From Prostheceraeus crozeri (taxonomy: Eukaryota; Platyhelminthes; Polycladida; Euryleptidae): a stretch of DNA of 64,000 bases. A program made the position numbers and the translations under genes. The DNA lies in NCBI GenBank assembly GCA_907163375.1, contig CAJQUW010000501.1, positions 7,501-71,500 on the forward strand, in the 5' to 3' direction. The notes below the pieces were generated by a model. It saw nothing but the letters and a program-made list of their open reading frames with translations. It made no database searches and was not told where the DNA came from. Positions 37,241 to 48,695 of this stretch are shown here, piece after piece (the stretch's first letter is position 1; every line of letters begins with the position of its first letter).

Positions 37241-37608
37241 ATACTTCATTTCAAGTCTAGGGACCTGTGATATTGACGCGGTTATAGTAAAACCAGCATC
37301 AATATTACAATTGTATATGACTTCGAAAGTATTCTGTGCGCTTTTCCTCTACAAAATTTCAAGCAGGCACAAATGTTTCAATTACAATGTGGTCTGTTTA
37401 TTATTTTGATATAGCGCGCCACTCTTTGTGATTATGTTCTTACGAAAATTAGAAAACGTCATTTTTTTCTTCTTCTACCTGCCTGCATTATCTGTCATGA
37501 GAAAAAAGATTGTCAGAATGACTTATGGCTTGATGAGGCTTAGGGCTTCTGGCTAATGGAAGATCTTGACGCAACTTGCGATCAATAGCTTATGGGCAAT
37601 TTCATTTA

Positions 37609-37989
37609 GTAACGGACGCTCGTTCGGAAGCTTTTAGAAGCTCTGTAGGCTTTTAAAAACATCATAGAGCGCTTATTTTGCAGATATATATGCGTCCTAT
37701 CCATCTTTATATACTACCAAAAATTCAATTTGAAATTCGTACTGTAGCAAATTCTACGACCACAAATGTAGCCGTAACGGACGCTCGCGGAGAAAAACGC
37801 GTTTTGACTTTTTAATTTTAAAATGTAAAACTCTGCGAATTGACATTAAATAATCCAAATAAATTACATTTTTCTGAAACCAGAAACACAAAACTTCAAG
37901 AAAATGCTTTTGGTTTGATGATTAACAAAGATGGCTTGATTTTACAGACCTCAATCCATCGTTACGGACGCTCGCGTAACGGACGCTCG
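37609..37989. repeat. Four copies of GTAACGGACGCTCG
   Basis: The 14-bp motif occurs at 37609-37622, 37774-37787, 37961-37974 (GTTACGGACGCTCG) and 37976-37989, all in the same orientation, spaced 165, 187 and 15 bp apart. The surrounding DNA is AT-rich, so the GC-rich motif stands out. It may mark the ends and binding sites of an unidentified element. Confidence 0.7.
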
Positions 37990-38940
37990 TTTTGTCCAAG
38001 TGCCTAATTTCGTAGATAATTTCCCTTAACTTTTACTGCACAGCTGGTATGATATTCTAACAGAGATTTTTTTTTACGCACAATAGACTTCCACTTTATA
38101 TTCGACTCAGTCAATTGTGCTGTAAATATGCAGTGTAGCACATGCGCACGAAGTCTTAAAATCACAAAGTTTTAATGATGTTACACAAGTCACACGTGTA
38201 GCTTTCCAAGTCTTCTTCGCTATCGCAAGATTGATGAGCCCACTCCTTACAGTGCAGACCTTATGTCAATGTACAACTTTGCCACTATGGCGTATTTTTT
38301 GTATGTGCCTCTGGCCTTAGTTCCCTCAATTGTACCGTGAATATGTGTCCATTTCTATGACTCATGCAGACAGTATTCCTGCCATAGAAACCCGACAATT
38401 TCAACTGCTCTATTATAAACGGGCTAGGTCCAAGCTGCTAGATCCAAACTAGATTCTATTCTTCAACGGTGCATCATGACTTTATATTTGAAGAGAAATA
38501 TGAATAAATGTTAATCTTCACAAATTACACTGACTAGCTGCAGTTACTTAGCCTTGAAACTCATACGGCAAGATTGCGGTACTGTGATGAATTGTGAGTC
38601 ACTGAAATAACCGTTCTAATGGACTTAATATTGTTGTCAATGTGATGTCTGTTCTAGTCCTTCAATAGTAAAGAGTTTCAGAATTCATATAATGAAGTCC
38701 GTATTTGATAATATATTTTTGTCTGATATTCAACCATATATTGTTGCACATGGGAACTGCTGCATCATGTCTTTGAGTTATGAAGAATATTGAATTATTA
38801 AAAAAATGTGAATGGGAAATTGAATATTTAAGGCAAACTCATTGCTGAAAATTTAGTCAACCCCTACGACACTTCACTTGATAAATGAAAGAAATTGATT
38901 CACATTTTTTTCGTGAGGAAATTGGACATATTATTAATTC
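37990..38940. other. Intron sequence, nothing recognised
   Basis: No gene or element recognised. Confidence 0.3.
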
Positions 38941-39509
38941 GGCAGCCAGATCGAGTTTCTGCAAGGATCAAGGCCAAAAATGAGACTTTCACAGAATGAT
39001 GTACACCCTATGCCTACTACGAATCTGCACGTCTTCCCAGTTCTGGCAAGTTCCTCATCTTGTCACGCAGAATCAAAGAATACCAATGGGATGCAGGCTG
39101 AATTTTTGACCAAAAATGATTTTGCCTATGTTTTCTCTTCCCAAATGAAAAGTATTGAGTCTAAAGCCATAATTTTTGTCGTGGAAAGTCATCAGGTCAT
39201 GTCTTATGATGTTCATGGACATTTATCTATGAAACAATACACATTCAGATTTGGCAAGCCTCCTACTGTCAGCAAGCACCAACATGCTGGCCAAATAATC
39301 CACATTGAACCACATTCTTGCTTACATCGCCGATCAGAGGCATGATAATATCATATACACATGATAGGAAATGACCTGAAGACATTCAATGTCAAAAAGT
39401 ATGGTCTAGACGTAGTACTTTTCAGTTGATAAGAGACAATATAGAAAATTTCATTTTTGCCAAAATGGCAATCTGCGTCCCATTTGATTAACATGTGTTT
39501 TTCTCTAAC
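38941..39509. mobile_element. Foldback element, CCGGCAGCC family, truncated copy
   Basis: Starts GGCAGCCAGATCGAG and contains the left arm, centre and most of the right arm of the 12983-13709 element, ending at ACATGTGTTTTTCTC. The central loop is inverted relative to 12983-13709, so it was inserted in the opposite orientation. The open frame 38980-39345 is formed by the repeat and is not thought to be a gene. Confidence 0.7.
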
Positions 39510-39831
39510 AAAATGTTGAAAACATGGCCATCAAGGGGAGTAAAGCAAAGAGAGTGTGAGTTATTTCATCAGGGCAGTTGGAAGATATAGAGCTTTTGTA
39601 CTAGACTGTAACTCACATTGGAAATATTGTTTGGAATATTGACGGGATGTCAAAAAAACTGAATGGAAGTTGACATATACAATACATGCATGCATGCTGT
39701 TATAATGAAATAACAACAATGATAGATCATAATAGGAATATTAAGGAAGTAGAAGTAGTTGAATGAATCATGTAATTAAATGAAAGCAGTCTGACGAGCA
39801 AGTGACTAGAAATGAATTTAATCAAATTCTC

Positions 39832-40159
39832 GCATACATTGCCGATCAGAAGCATGATAATAACACATGCACATCTTAGGAAATGACCTGAAGACACTTT
39901 ATTTCAAAAATTGTGACTCTAGACTTTTCATTTTTCAGTTGATAAGAGAAAGCATAGAAAAATTCATTATAACCAATAAATCAATCTGCGTCCTATTGGA
40001 TTAACATGTGTTTTTCTCTTATCCTAACTTTTTAATTAAGAGGAACTAACTAGAACTCGGCAGACGCGCAGATTCGTAGTAGGCATAGGCCGTACATTGT
40101 TCTGTGAAAGTCTCATTTTTGGCGTCGTTCCCTGCAGAAGCTCGCTCTGGCTGCCGGAA
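39832..40159. mobile_element. Foldback element, CCGGCAGCC family, right half
   Basis: Repeats the right half of the neighbouring copy in the same orientation (GCCGATCAGAAGCATGATAA through ACTCGGCAGACGCG to CTCTGGCTGCCGGA). About 320 bp of unrelated DNA separates it from 38941-39509. Confidence 0.7.
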
Positions 40160-43143
40160 TATATGCTCTCATTAAAAATTGCAGTTGTCTGACAAGTGAT
40201 ATTTTATCACGATTTTCTTAGAAGATTTCAGTTCAAAACACTCAAGAAGGATTAACTTAAATGAGCAATTCCATTGTATATATTTGTATTGCACAAATTT
40301 TGGCTTTCCCACCTGGCTACCTGTTCAGCTTCTCTTTCTCATTCCTTTTCAATTCAGATAAATGACATCTATCAAGGCTGAATACCGCGGGTGGCATGTA
40401 TCACAAGTAAACACAGACGAATTTCAGACTACTACTTTTACAGAGTTTATGAAACTAAATTGCACTTCTATTCATTTTCCCTCCCAATCAGTTTCAATCT
40501 GATATTCATGGCGTTTGGATGATGAATGTAATCGCAAAAATTGTTCGTAAATCAACAATCCAAATATGACACTAAAAAGCAATTGTTGTTTACATGCTGC
40601 GACTCATCATGCTAATTTGTTTAGACTGCTAGACTGGTAAAGAAGTCTTTCCAATTGAAAATTTCGACTTGGATGTGTACAATGTATCAGATTGATGCTA
40701 ATTATGTACATTGTTGATGTATCCTGTTTATGTACATCATGTGAAGTAAATTATATCACTTATCAAATCATTGGTTCAAAGCTGATCAACAGAGTAAAGA
40801 AAACATTTAGGCGGACCACCGGTTGTCTGTAACTGTATTTGTCTCACGGAAAGACTTATCCCGTCCCCCTGGTTATTCTACGTATTTCACAATTGTGCGA
40901 CAGGTCGTAAAAATAGTTCATTCAATGACCATTCCCAGCTCTTTCTTGGGCCACTGTGTGAGAGGTGTAACTGTCACTTCGACTTCAATATTACGACCAC
41001 AGGTGACTCACAAAAATGCATTTATCAGAATTATTCCAATTGTTTTTGAGAATTCATGACTTTGAGGCCTCTTCGAATGATACATGTCTTATACATATGG
41101 GACATATACTGTACATGACTTGTGAATGCACTCTTGGGTATAAAAGAAGTCCTTATTATTCCCGAAGTGTGAAAACGTATTCGTAGTGGAGTGTCTGGCA
41201 TTCGGCGTCCTGTCTTCTGAGAAAAGTACAACCTTGCGAAGTGTAAAAATTGACATGTATGTCGATATACATGCAATATGTGAATTACCGCGTGGTCTTG
41301 TCAATTTCGTTGCAAATGAAGCTAATAAGATGGCCGTGGTTAAGTGCCTGAGTCGGTATCGGTCTCAGTGAACGTTTCAAGAATGAACCTAGCTCTCAAG
41401 GTTATGATGATGGAAGTATAATCTAAATTTAGAACGCTAACTCCGGTACCCACTGTGTTGTCTACCGGGGAAGTCTTAAGGGTGACCAATCAGACTGTCT
41501 GTAGACAAAACGCGTTGGCTTCTATTGCTTCTAAAATTTCGAAGACAGTTCTTTTAGGGCCCTTGGAGTTAATCGTCCTTTCTCTCTTTAAGCTTTATCC
41601 ATAAGAATCAGTAGTCCGAATCTAGCAGAACTGTTATTTTCTTATTGATCACTTTGCGACTCGGTTCATGGGTCCTCATGAGGTCACGACACTATTGGGC
41701 ACTCCATCGAAACGTCGAGGACACTTAGTGATTGATGACAACCACTTTGGAACATCCTACCGAATGCGGTCCTCTACAAGTTTTCCAGTCCTGCAATCGC
41801 AAGTCCACACAAATACGCAAATAGCGTTAAATTGGATAAAAGTGAAGTGACCCGTCATCTACTCGCACAAGTACGCGATATAACTTGCTCAAAGTTACAT
41901 ATATATTAGAGGCATTATGCCTTGAGCGTGATGCTCCAGATCACAGCATACGACAGGCAGTGCTCTGTGCTTGCTTCTTCTTTAGTGACTTTTCTTTTCT
42001 TAATATTATTCTTGAGTATCAACATTCTACTATCTATATTTGTGAAAGCCCTTGCTTTTATAGAAATTTCCTTGAAAATTGAATCGTTGATATAATTGAT
42101 ACTGACAAAATGACATTGACATAATCACGTGCTGCAGCTGTGCGAGGCATGCTTGAATGTTAACTTTAAGAAGAATTAGTTGTTCCGATTTCATGTACTT
42201 GGCGAAATTCCCGTTGATATGAAGTGTGCTTTAACGATTTTGGTTAGTACGCATAAAATCTACTTCAAATGTGCGATCCGTAATCCTCTGGTGACTTCTT
42301 CTTTTTTTGTATTGAGTGACGTGTGAATAGTTAAAGTCAGATGAAAGCCACCACTATGATTGCCAAAGTAACTTTTCCATTTGAAAATGAAGTGCGACAT
42401 GGTTTCGAGTAATCGTCACTCCAAATCAGTCCTACGAAGATGGGGATTGCCTACAGGTACAAGCTACAAGATTTAGCGAAAATTGATGCTTTGGTACTTC
42501 GCATTTGCAAGCTAAGAAGACATAATTTTCGCATACATCTTCATTGGATGATAACAGAGCACATGACACAGATAGAATTAACAATACGTTAAAAAATGAT
42601 CGTTTTCTTACAATGTCTACGACATAAAGTAGTGTTGCTGTGAAATCGTAGATGTAGGGAAATGGTATTCAGAATGAACAGTCCTGGTCCTACAATGGTC
42701 ATCGAATGCATTTAGCATGTAGCATAATCGGGAATATCTATTGAAGTTGTGAACAATACTCAATTTTTTATAGTTGCTTTAAATGCTCATTCTACAGTAA
42801 AGAAAATGTAACTCGCTGCCAAAATCATTCAAGAATTCAAATTCATGGTTGATGAAATGTGAAAATGCATTGCTCTGGGAATATTCAATTGGTCACCAAA
42901 AATGTTAATAATTGTCGGATAACTTTGTCGAAAGTCTATCCTTTCTCAGCAAGACCATATTGCTTTCAGACAAGAGAACGAGGGCACAGGAAAGCATTAG
43001 TAGAGATTTGAGAATTTTGATTATGTTACTTTTCGATTTCATCAACAGATTGCTCTAATGACAGACATCCCAGATGCATCACATGTTAGCTGAATGTTTG
43101 CAGAAAGACAATTAAATAGAAGACAACAAGGCATAAAACTTAC
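40160..43143. other. Intron sequence, unassigned
   Basis: 40820-41860 is less AT-rich than its surroundings and has overlapping frames on both strands (40823-41059 plus, 41031-41276 minus, 41668-41850 plus). None carries a domain I recognise; it may be an old transposon. The remainder is plain AT-rich DNA. Confidence 0.3.
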
Positions 43144-43329
43144 CCATACAAATATGTTCACCACCCAATGAGGCTATATTGTCGCATATTCTACCCGGCT
43201 GGAGACGTTTACCATTGAATTCGAAGTGCACATTCGCCGGTGGATTGCTTTCTACTCTACATTGAAGCATCGTTGTTCCTCCAACATGCTGCCCGATTCG
43301 CCCGTTTACAAAACTCACCCGGGGTTTAA
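43144..43329 (-). CDS. Lachesin-like Ig gene: first half of an Ig domain
   Basis: A 186-nt exon with acceptor CATCCAACAG and donor GTAAGTTTTATG is open in phase 1 from end to end. It reads RIGQHVGGTTMLQCRVESNP and then PANVHFEFNGKRLQPGR. G..VGG...L.C.V.S.P is the A'-B-strand start of an I-set Ig domain and contains the first disulfide cysteine. The tryptophan usually found about 12 residues later is phenylalanine here (VHFEF). It joins the previous exon as HFKPRVSF, the usual FxP domain boundary. The domain is completed by 31393-31533 after an 11.6-kb intron. Confidence 0.87.
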
Positions 43330-43599
43330 CTGTTGGATGAAACAATGAGTGAGTGCGATAGATAATGATTTCCATGGAAATGTAAAACATGAGTTAGGAT
43401 AAAACTAGGGACTTGGTGAGTTTCGTATAGGAAAGGGTCTTGATGGCGATACAATTCTAGCTCTTGAAAGCTTCTTGAACATGGCGTTAAGCCTCTGAAC
43501 ATGATATAATTTTCACAATTAAGTTCTATGCCTACCATTAATTCTCCAATATTAAGTTGAACAAAATAGTGACAATTGTTATTTATATCTGTCTATTTT

Positions 43600-43896
43600 T
43601 CAAATGAATAGAAATCATCTTTACATTTTTAAAGTTAAATGTAAGATAACAATTTATGTGTGTCATCAAACGCCACGACATAAGATTCGCTGCATACGGA
43701 AAATTCAATGCTTTTTATTGTATTCTTTTGTACAATTAGGAAGGAAAGAGTTCGCATTTTCGGCAACAGTAAGTGGGCTTGTGAAGCTGAAAAAATTCAG
43801 GAAACTGATCATGTAGCAAATTGTTTGGTTGCATGATGTTTAGAAACAATTTCTCTACTTGATTCGTCCGACGAAAACTCAAAGAATGTAGCAGAA
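43600..43896 (-). mobile_element. LINE remnant, 3' part (separated by Harbinger)
   Basis: The minus strand reads FRRTNQVEKLFLNIMQPNN followed by LLHDQFPEFFQLHKPTY in one frame. This resembles the RR...L..+I...LH..LP segment after the palm of LINE polymerases. It directly abuts the left end of the Harbinger transposon and continues the LINE found at 48746-49740. The 3' limit was not resolved. Confidence 0.5.
43894..43896. repeat. GAA target-site duplication, left
   Basis: GAA directly precedes AGGGGCTTTCACAC and recurs at 48743-48745 after the right end. A 3-bp duplication is the PIF/Harbinger norm. Confidence 0.75.
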
Positions 43897-43943
43897 AGGG
43901 GCTTTCACACGAATGCGAATTTCATTGCGAATCACGGCGAATT
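43897..43943 (+). repeat. Harbinger left terminal inverted repeat
   Basis: Inverted match to 48696-48742, including TTTCATTGCGAATC. It contains two GCGAAT motifs. Confidence 0.88.
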
Positions 43944-44215
43944 GAAATTCGCAGAAGTTCGCAATGAAGTCTCACTGAGATTTTGTCATGGTTATGACCT
44001 TGAAACCTTTGACTGCGATTCCAATAGGATATGCCACGACTGCTATGAGATTCCACCACGACTCATAGAGATATCCCTGCGAATGCTTGAGACATCATGA
44101 CGATTTAATGAAATAAGGTGTACATGGCTACATAAATTATTCACTTTTCAAGCATAGGCTTTGGATGATGGACGTCATATTGTCACCAGACGACGCTTCG
44201 TGCTTTTATTCTTAA

Positions 44216-45141
44216 ATTGAAGAAGAAAATATTCTTCTAGCTGCCACAGCATTGATACGACGAAAGCAAAGAAGAAATCGTATAAGATCTGTATGGATAA
44301 GAAAATGGCTTTTGCGTCGACCACTTCTTGGAGCGTATGAAAAACTTATGGTTGAATTGCGGATAGAAGATACTCCAAGCTTTAAAAATTTTCTCCGTAT
44401 AGACCCCCAATTGTTTCAGGAACTGCTTCGTCGTGTTGGGCCTCGAATTGAGAAGAATGAAACAATAATGCGAAAGCCTTTGGAACCAGGTCTACGGCTC
44501 ACGATGACCATGCGGTACTTAGCTACTGGGAACTCTTATAAAAGTCTACAATATGAATTCAGAGTGGCTCATAATACAATTTCGATTTTGATTCCTGATG
44601 TTTGTGAGGCTATGATTCAGGAATATACCGAAGAAGTTCTTGCACATCCCCAAACCGAAGCAGAATGGAAGGATATCGCCTCAGAATTTTCCAAGCGTTG
44701 AAACTTTCATAACACAATCGGTTCAATTGACGGGAAACATATCGCTATTCGCTGTCCATCCAATGCAGGATCACTTTATTTCAATTATAAAGGATTCCAT
44801 TCTATTGTTCTACTGGCCCTTGTTGATGCAAATTACCGATTTATATTCATTGGTGTGGGAGCTAATGGTAACTGCTCTGATGGTGGGATATTTAAAGATT
44901 GCGATTTGTTTGAGGCTTTGCAGACTGGGAGAACTGACATTTCATCTCCGGAACCTTTACCAAATGATACTCAACCTATACCTTACTCTATCGTTGGAGA
45001 TGATGCTTTCGCGTTACGGACTTGGCTTATGAAACCTTATCCTCGAAGCAGATTTCTTGACAGACGTGAGAGGATATTCAACTACAGATTATCCCGTGCG
45101 AGGCGGGTAGTAGAAAACACTTTCGGGATACTTGCTCACAG
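44216..45141 (+). pseudogene. Harbinger (DDE_Tnp_4) transposase, exon 1, with a nonsense codon
   Basis: A single frame runs from 44216 to the splice donor at 45141, broken only by TGA at 44699-44701. The N-terminus is basic (RRKQRRNRIRSVWIRKWLLR), then FRIDPQLF-like and LRLTMTMRYLATGNSYKSL, the usual HARBI1-type lead. The catalytic triad is present: D at 44729-44731 (GSIDGKHIAI), D at 44879-44881 (NCSDGGIF) and E at 45113-45115 (RRVVENTFGILAH). The stop lies at KR-stop-NF, where relatives have tryptophan, so one TGG-to-TGA change would explain it. No ATG begins the frame; ATT at 44216 opens a Glu-rich start, so the initiator may be mutated or lie in an unseen exon. Confidence 0.9.
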
Positions 45142-45544
45142 GTTAGTATTTGAATATGATCTATATTACAATTTATTTTACAATCTATTTACAATAGGCC
45201 ACGCATAAATGTCAGTAGATAAATAGTGATTTATCTTCATTGATGATTCCATATGGAATTTCATTTTTGAAACAACACTAAATTCTAAATATTTCGACAA
45301 TATAACTTATACTTGAAATATAACTTATACTGAGGGTAAAACCTTATGAAATATAACTTTTCTATGACAGAATATTTCAGAAATATCAACAAAGGAAATA
45401 TATTTACATTTTATCCTACTGTACGTAAACTTGAAAAAGAGTTTGAGATTGGTAGGTAATTATCAAACTTCTCTCAAATTTCTTTTGTGAGGCAATTTAT
45501 TATACTCGCACATGTACATGTATGTAGGTGGACTATATGCGTTG

Positions 45545-45633
<89 letters not shown>

Positions 45634-45640
45634 TTTTCAG
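45142..45640 (+). other. Transposase intron containing a microsatellite
   Basis: A GT-AG intron (GTTAGTATT to TTTGTTTTTTCAG) of 499 nt. Joining the exons restores the continuous motif [14 protein letters not shown], which confirms the boundary and phase. Confidence 0.88.
45547..45628. repeat. (AT)41 microsatellite
   Basis: 82 bp of uninterrupted AT dinucleotide lies 12 bp before the 3' splice site of the transposase intron. It makes tyrosine/isoleucine frames on both strands that are not genes. Confidence 0.97.
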
Positions 45641-45950
45641 GTTCCGCTGTTTGCTCACCACTATGCAACAACATCCAACTAATGTTCGAACCATAGTGAT
45701 GGCCACCTGCGTCCTGCACAATCTTATTCGTACTCGACATCCGTCTCATATCATACAGGAAGTTGACCGAGAAGATGTCGGTACTAATGTCATCGTACCT
45801 GGTTCATGGCGTGACTCAATGAATCTCCTTGGTTTACGAAGTCAGCATGGCAATACCTCACTTTCAGCGGCTAAACGACAGCGCGATTATTTGAAAGACT
45901 ACTATAATTCATCTATTGGGAAATTACCTTGGCAAGAAAATATGATTTAA
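45641..45950 (+). pseudogene. Harbinger transposase, exon 2
   Basis: Continues the transposase after the intron with [15 protein letters not shown] and IVMATCVLHNLIRTRHP, the conserved C-terminal block of HARBI1-like proteins (A.CVLHNL). It ends with a TAA stop at 45948-45950 after a hydrophilic tail. No defect is visible in this exon. Its protein would bind the element ends together with the Myb-like partner encoded opposite. Confidence 0.9.
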
Positions 45951-46500
45951 CGATATGAATCCAGTATTTTTTGTTTATCATTTGGTTTTGATTGACTTGT
46001 TTTATACACGAAAAAGATAAGCCAACATAGTCCAATGCACGAGCAGTTCTTTCGAGTCTTATTTAACACATTTAATTTTGTTTTAATTAAAGTTTATTCT
46101 TAGGATTTATAGGGAGAGACTTTCAAAGTATTTGTTCTTAGTATTTTTGTATGCTTATTTGATTACTTATAATTCATTTTATTTCATTTGTATATACAAT
46201 AAAGCCAACATAGTCTATTATATTGTGTATTAGGCCTATGGATTTTGAAAAATGGATCAATAAAATGCCTACAGTAAGATACATTTATACATAAGTTGAT
46301 AATAGAATGGTCATACAAAGATACAGGAGAACTAAGAGATGTAAGAGCATCATGCAAAAACAATATGATGAAATAGAAATGGACGAATTTATATCTAAAA
46401 AAAATATGTGAGATCAAATTAAATCTCTACTATAAAAAGTCTAGTAAATTGCATGATACACACAGGATACAAATTCTGGTACGTCTACATGTAGGAAACA

Positions 46501-46882
46501 TCATAAAATTGTACAAAAATATAACGTCATCCTTGGTATGGCTGACAAATGTTTGTCTCCTGAACCCCCTGAGCCGATCAGTTGTTGCAAAGCAGAGTTT
46601 GGGTTGACTGTAACATTACATTGTTGAGGCACAAAATTCGAATGCGTCGGAAAATTGTATTGCTGTGGCTGAAATATAGGCACTTCCGGCTTCTGTATAT
46701 ATCCTTGGACCAAATGCTGCACGTCGACACTAAAATTAAACCAGGGGACAGGTTTGATTTAAACGTAGCTGGGTCGCCAAATACCGAACGAATGAATCGA
46801 CTGTTTCTTCATGAGGAGACCTCTGATACCTTTCTACGAGCTCCTTCCGCTGTTGAGCAGCTGAGTCTGCTCGCTGAAGTAA
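46501..46882 (-). pseudogene. Harbinger Myb-like gene, exon 4, frameshifted
   Basis: The acceptor TTTGTTTTTCAG at 46883-46894 leads into LLQRADSAAQQRKELVERYQ and SPHEETVDSFVRYLATQL, then a premature TAA at 46736-46738. The neighbouring frame continues to a stop at 46501 with DVQHLVQGYIQKPEVPIFQ and a Pro/Gln/Asn-rich end. The switch maps to the four-C run at 46744-46747 (GGGG on the plus strand), consistent with a one-base slippage insertion. Confidence 0.78.
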
Positions 46883-47111
46883 CTGAAAAACAAAATTTTG
46901 ATTAATTTTAAGAGAATCAGATTAATACACGTATTTTGGGTTTCTTTGAGATAGACTTAAAACTACTATTCGTATTGATCGATAAAATTAATTATTCCAT
47001 GTAGATAAAGCAAGCATTCATTCTTTGGTGAGCATATTACTCAGAAATACGAGTATGTTGTTGCCTGTTACAGTGTAGCAAGAGATAATATTGTTGAAAT
47101 CATTTACCTAC

Positions 47112-47237
47112 CTTTTGTATTAATTCATCATCGCAGGATTTTTTCATTGCTTTTGTTGGTTTGGAATTATTCTCCATACTGTCGTCTAATGTTTTTTCTA
47201 CATTTTCTTTCGATTTTGAGTTAGTCACATCACGAAA
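47112..47237 (-). CDS. Harbinger Myb-like gene, exon 3
   Basis: A 126-nt exon (acceptor ATTTTTAG, donor GTAGGTAAAT) has no stops, phase 0 at both ends, and encodes FRDVTNSKSKENVEKTLDDS followed by a Lys/Asp-rich stretch. It is a hydrophilic linker between the DNA-binding region and the C-terminal helix segment. Confidence 0.75.
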
Positions 47238-47358
47238 CTAAAAATTAAATGAGTTTTATTAATATATCAGAATTAGAAGAACAAGGAAAGCTATGTGTAA
47301 ACCCTAAAAGCAAATTAAAACAAAACAAATTACGGTCAAATCATCAGAGAATATTTAC

Positions 47359-47531
47359 TTTAGTGCTTTGGCGACTTGGGGATCTCTTGATATGGTTATT
47401 GAGAAACGCGAATGTATCGGAAATCACTTTATCTCGATCACTCAACTCGGAAAAGCCTTGTCCAGACTTTTTGGCAGCAATTTTATCATATCTTGTACGC
47501 ATTCCTCTAAAGAATGAAACCAGCTGATAAT
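47359..47531 (-). CDS. Harbinger Myb-like gene, exon 2
   Basis: A 173-nt exon, acceptor CTTCGTTTCAG, donor GTAAATATT. In phase with exon 1 it reads QLVSFFRGMRTRYDKIAAKK, then SGQGFSELSDRDKVISDTFA and FLNNHIKR. The MRT.Y.K+..KKSG segment followed by T/D-R and FL..HI is the second half of the MADF/Myb-SANT-like domain found in Harbinger partner proteins. Such proteins bind transposon ends and bring the transposase into the nucleus in studied relatives. Confidence 0.8.
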
Positions 47532-48015
47532 CTGAAACGAAGATGAATATTCTAAATACAGATTTATGTATTCATGGGGCGTTATATGATAGGCTATTTG
47601 TATGAAAACATACACATTGATACGTAGTAGGATTAATAAGCCTAGCGTTTCAAAAGCTATTTAAGTAATGATGATTGTTATGTAACCTCATCCTATTAAA
47701 CAAACGAGGTGAAATTGAAAATTATTCATGACCCCTCCTTTGCCTAACTGGTCTCAAAATAGTAAAATACCCTTGTACTTTATTCTTAGGCCACTTAATA
47801 TGAGGATTAGGCTTACGGAAAAATAAAGCAAAGCCGGTCATAAATTAAAGAAGTGGCTTATGTAGACAGCCTAACTATTGAAATAGTACTAAATTTTATC
47901 AGATGAAAAGCAGTATTATTTGATTGATGAATCAATAAAATAGATATAGATATGAATTAATTGTATTCAATTTATCAAGTTATCTTTTTAATATAAAAAA
48001 TAAGCTCACACTTAC

Positions 48016-48288
48016 ATGTACATGGTGGCTCCAGAGTTGCCGCTTTGTCAGCAATGAGCGACTTCTTCAAGTCTGTGTCCTTATATTCCTTCAACTTCTT
48101 GTTATATAGGCACTCGTTCTCCCGGTACCAGTTTGCCAACATTACTTCCTGGTCTTCTTTGAAGATGTAAGCTTGTTTGTCAATTTTTCTTTTTATTCCA
48201 GATGTCTTTCTTCTCTTTTCTCTGCACTGTCGGAAATCCCTTCTTCATGGCTGCTGTCACCGCTCAACTCACTCAATGTATCACTCAT
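48016..48288 (-). pseudogene. Harbinger Myb-like gene, exon 1, frameshifted
   Basis: ATG at 48288 opens MSDTLSELSGDSSHEEGISD. A shift of frame within the GA-rich stretch at about 48195-48215 then leads to SGIKRKIDKQAYIFKEDQEV, MLANWYRENECLYNKKLKEY and a donor GTAAGTGTG at 48015. The W..E..LY.K....Y pattern is the first half of a MADF/Myb-like domain. The start shown is the only ATG in this short acidic leader. The frameshift would end translation at HLE-stop. Confidence 0.75.
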
Positions 48289-48349
48289 GATTGATTCTGC
48301 TACTGTCCAAGCTTCCGTGTTTATATACGATTTGATACACGTGACCCAA

Positions 48350-48695
48350 GGTGACTCAATCGTATCCATTCGCACACACATTCGCAGCCTTTCTTGGCAC
48401 TGTCTTATCACTGTCGTATTCATTCGCGAAGCGTCTCACTGGTGTCGTGACCCAATTCGTGCATGTTGTGTCGGCGAAGCCGATACGATGCCCATGAGAC
48501 GCGTGAGAATCACCTACGACTCCGTTGCGAATGGAAAATTCGCCGACTTCATCGCGACATATTTTGAAAATTCCAAAATATTCTCCATGAGTCGCGATGA
48601 AGCCGTGATTCTCCACGAACTGTACGACTCATTGCAAATGACAATGCGAATGATTGCGAAGTGGTGACGAATATAAAATTATGTTAAAGTTATAA
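48350..48695. promoter_or_regulatory. Harbinger right subterminal motif array
   Basis: Many copies of ATTCGC/GCGAAT and of CGACTC/GAGTCG occur here, for example near 48366, 48378, 48420, 48530, 48538, 48590, 48626 and 48650. A smaller set lies at the left end (43905-44090). Repeated subterminal motifs are the usual binding sites for Harbinger proteins. This region would also hold the promoter of the Myb-like gene; no TATA box was assigned. Confidence 0.6.

Larger units (their letters stand above)
35690..37545. mobile_element. Composite element with CATAAGTC-type ends
   Basis: The left end (GGCATAAGTCAAAAGCCATA, then GAATCCTTGGCGGTGAT) and right end (TCTGTCATGAGAAAA then GACTTATGGCTT) match the two ends of the 424-bp element at 29036-29459. 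The interior contains a Penelope-like reverse-transcriptase fragment (35803-36480). From about 36590 to 37240 there is a segment with two related blocks (TACTGCTCCC...GAGACTCAGTA) that may be a solo LTR. It therefore looks like a DNA element that received later insertions. Confidence 0.45.

Noticed and set aside
38980-39345. 121-codon frame
   Set aside because: Falls entirely inside a foldback repeat whose other copies do not keep the frame.
45474-45749. Tyr/Ile-repeat open frames on both strands
   Set aside because: They are translations of the (AT)41 microsatellite inside the transposase intron.
48173-48667. 164-codon plus-strand frame
   Set aside because: It lies antisense to exon 1 of the Myb-like gene and across the subterminal motif array; no domain pattern.
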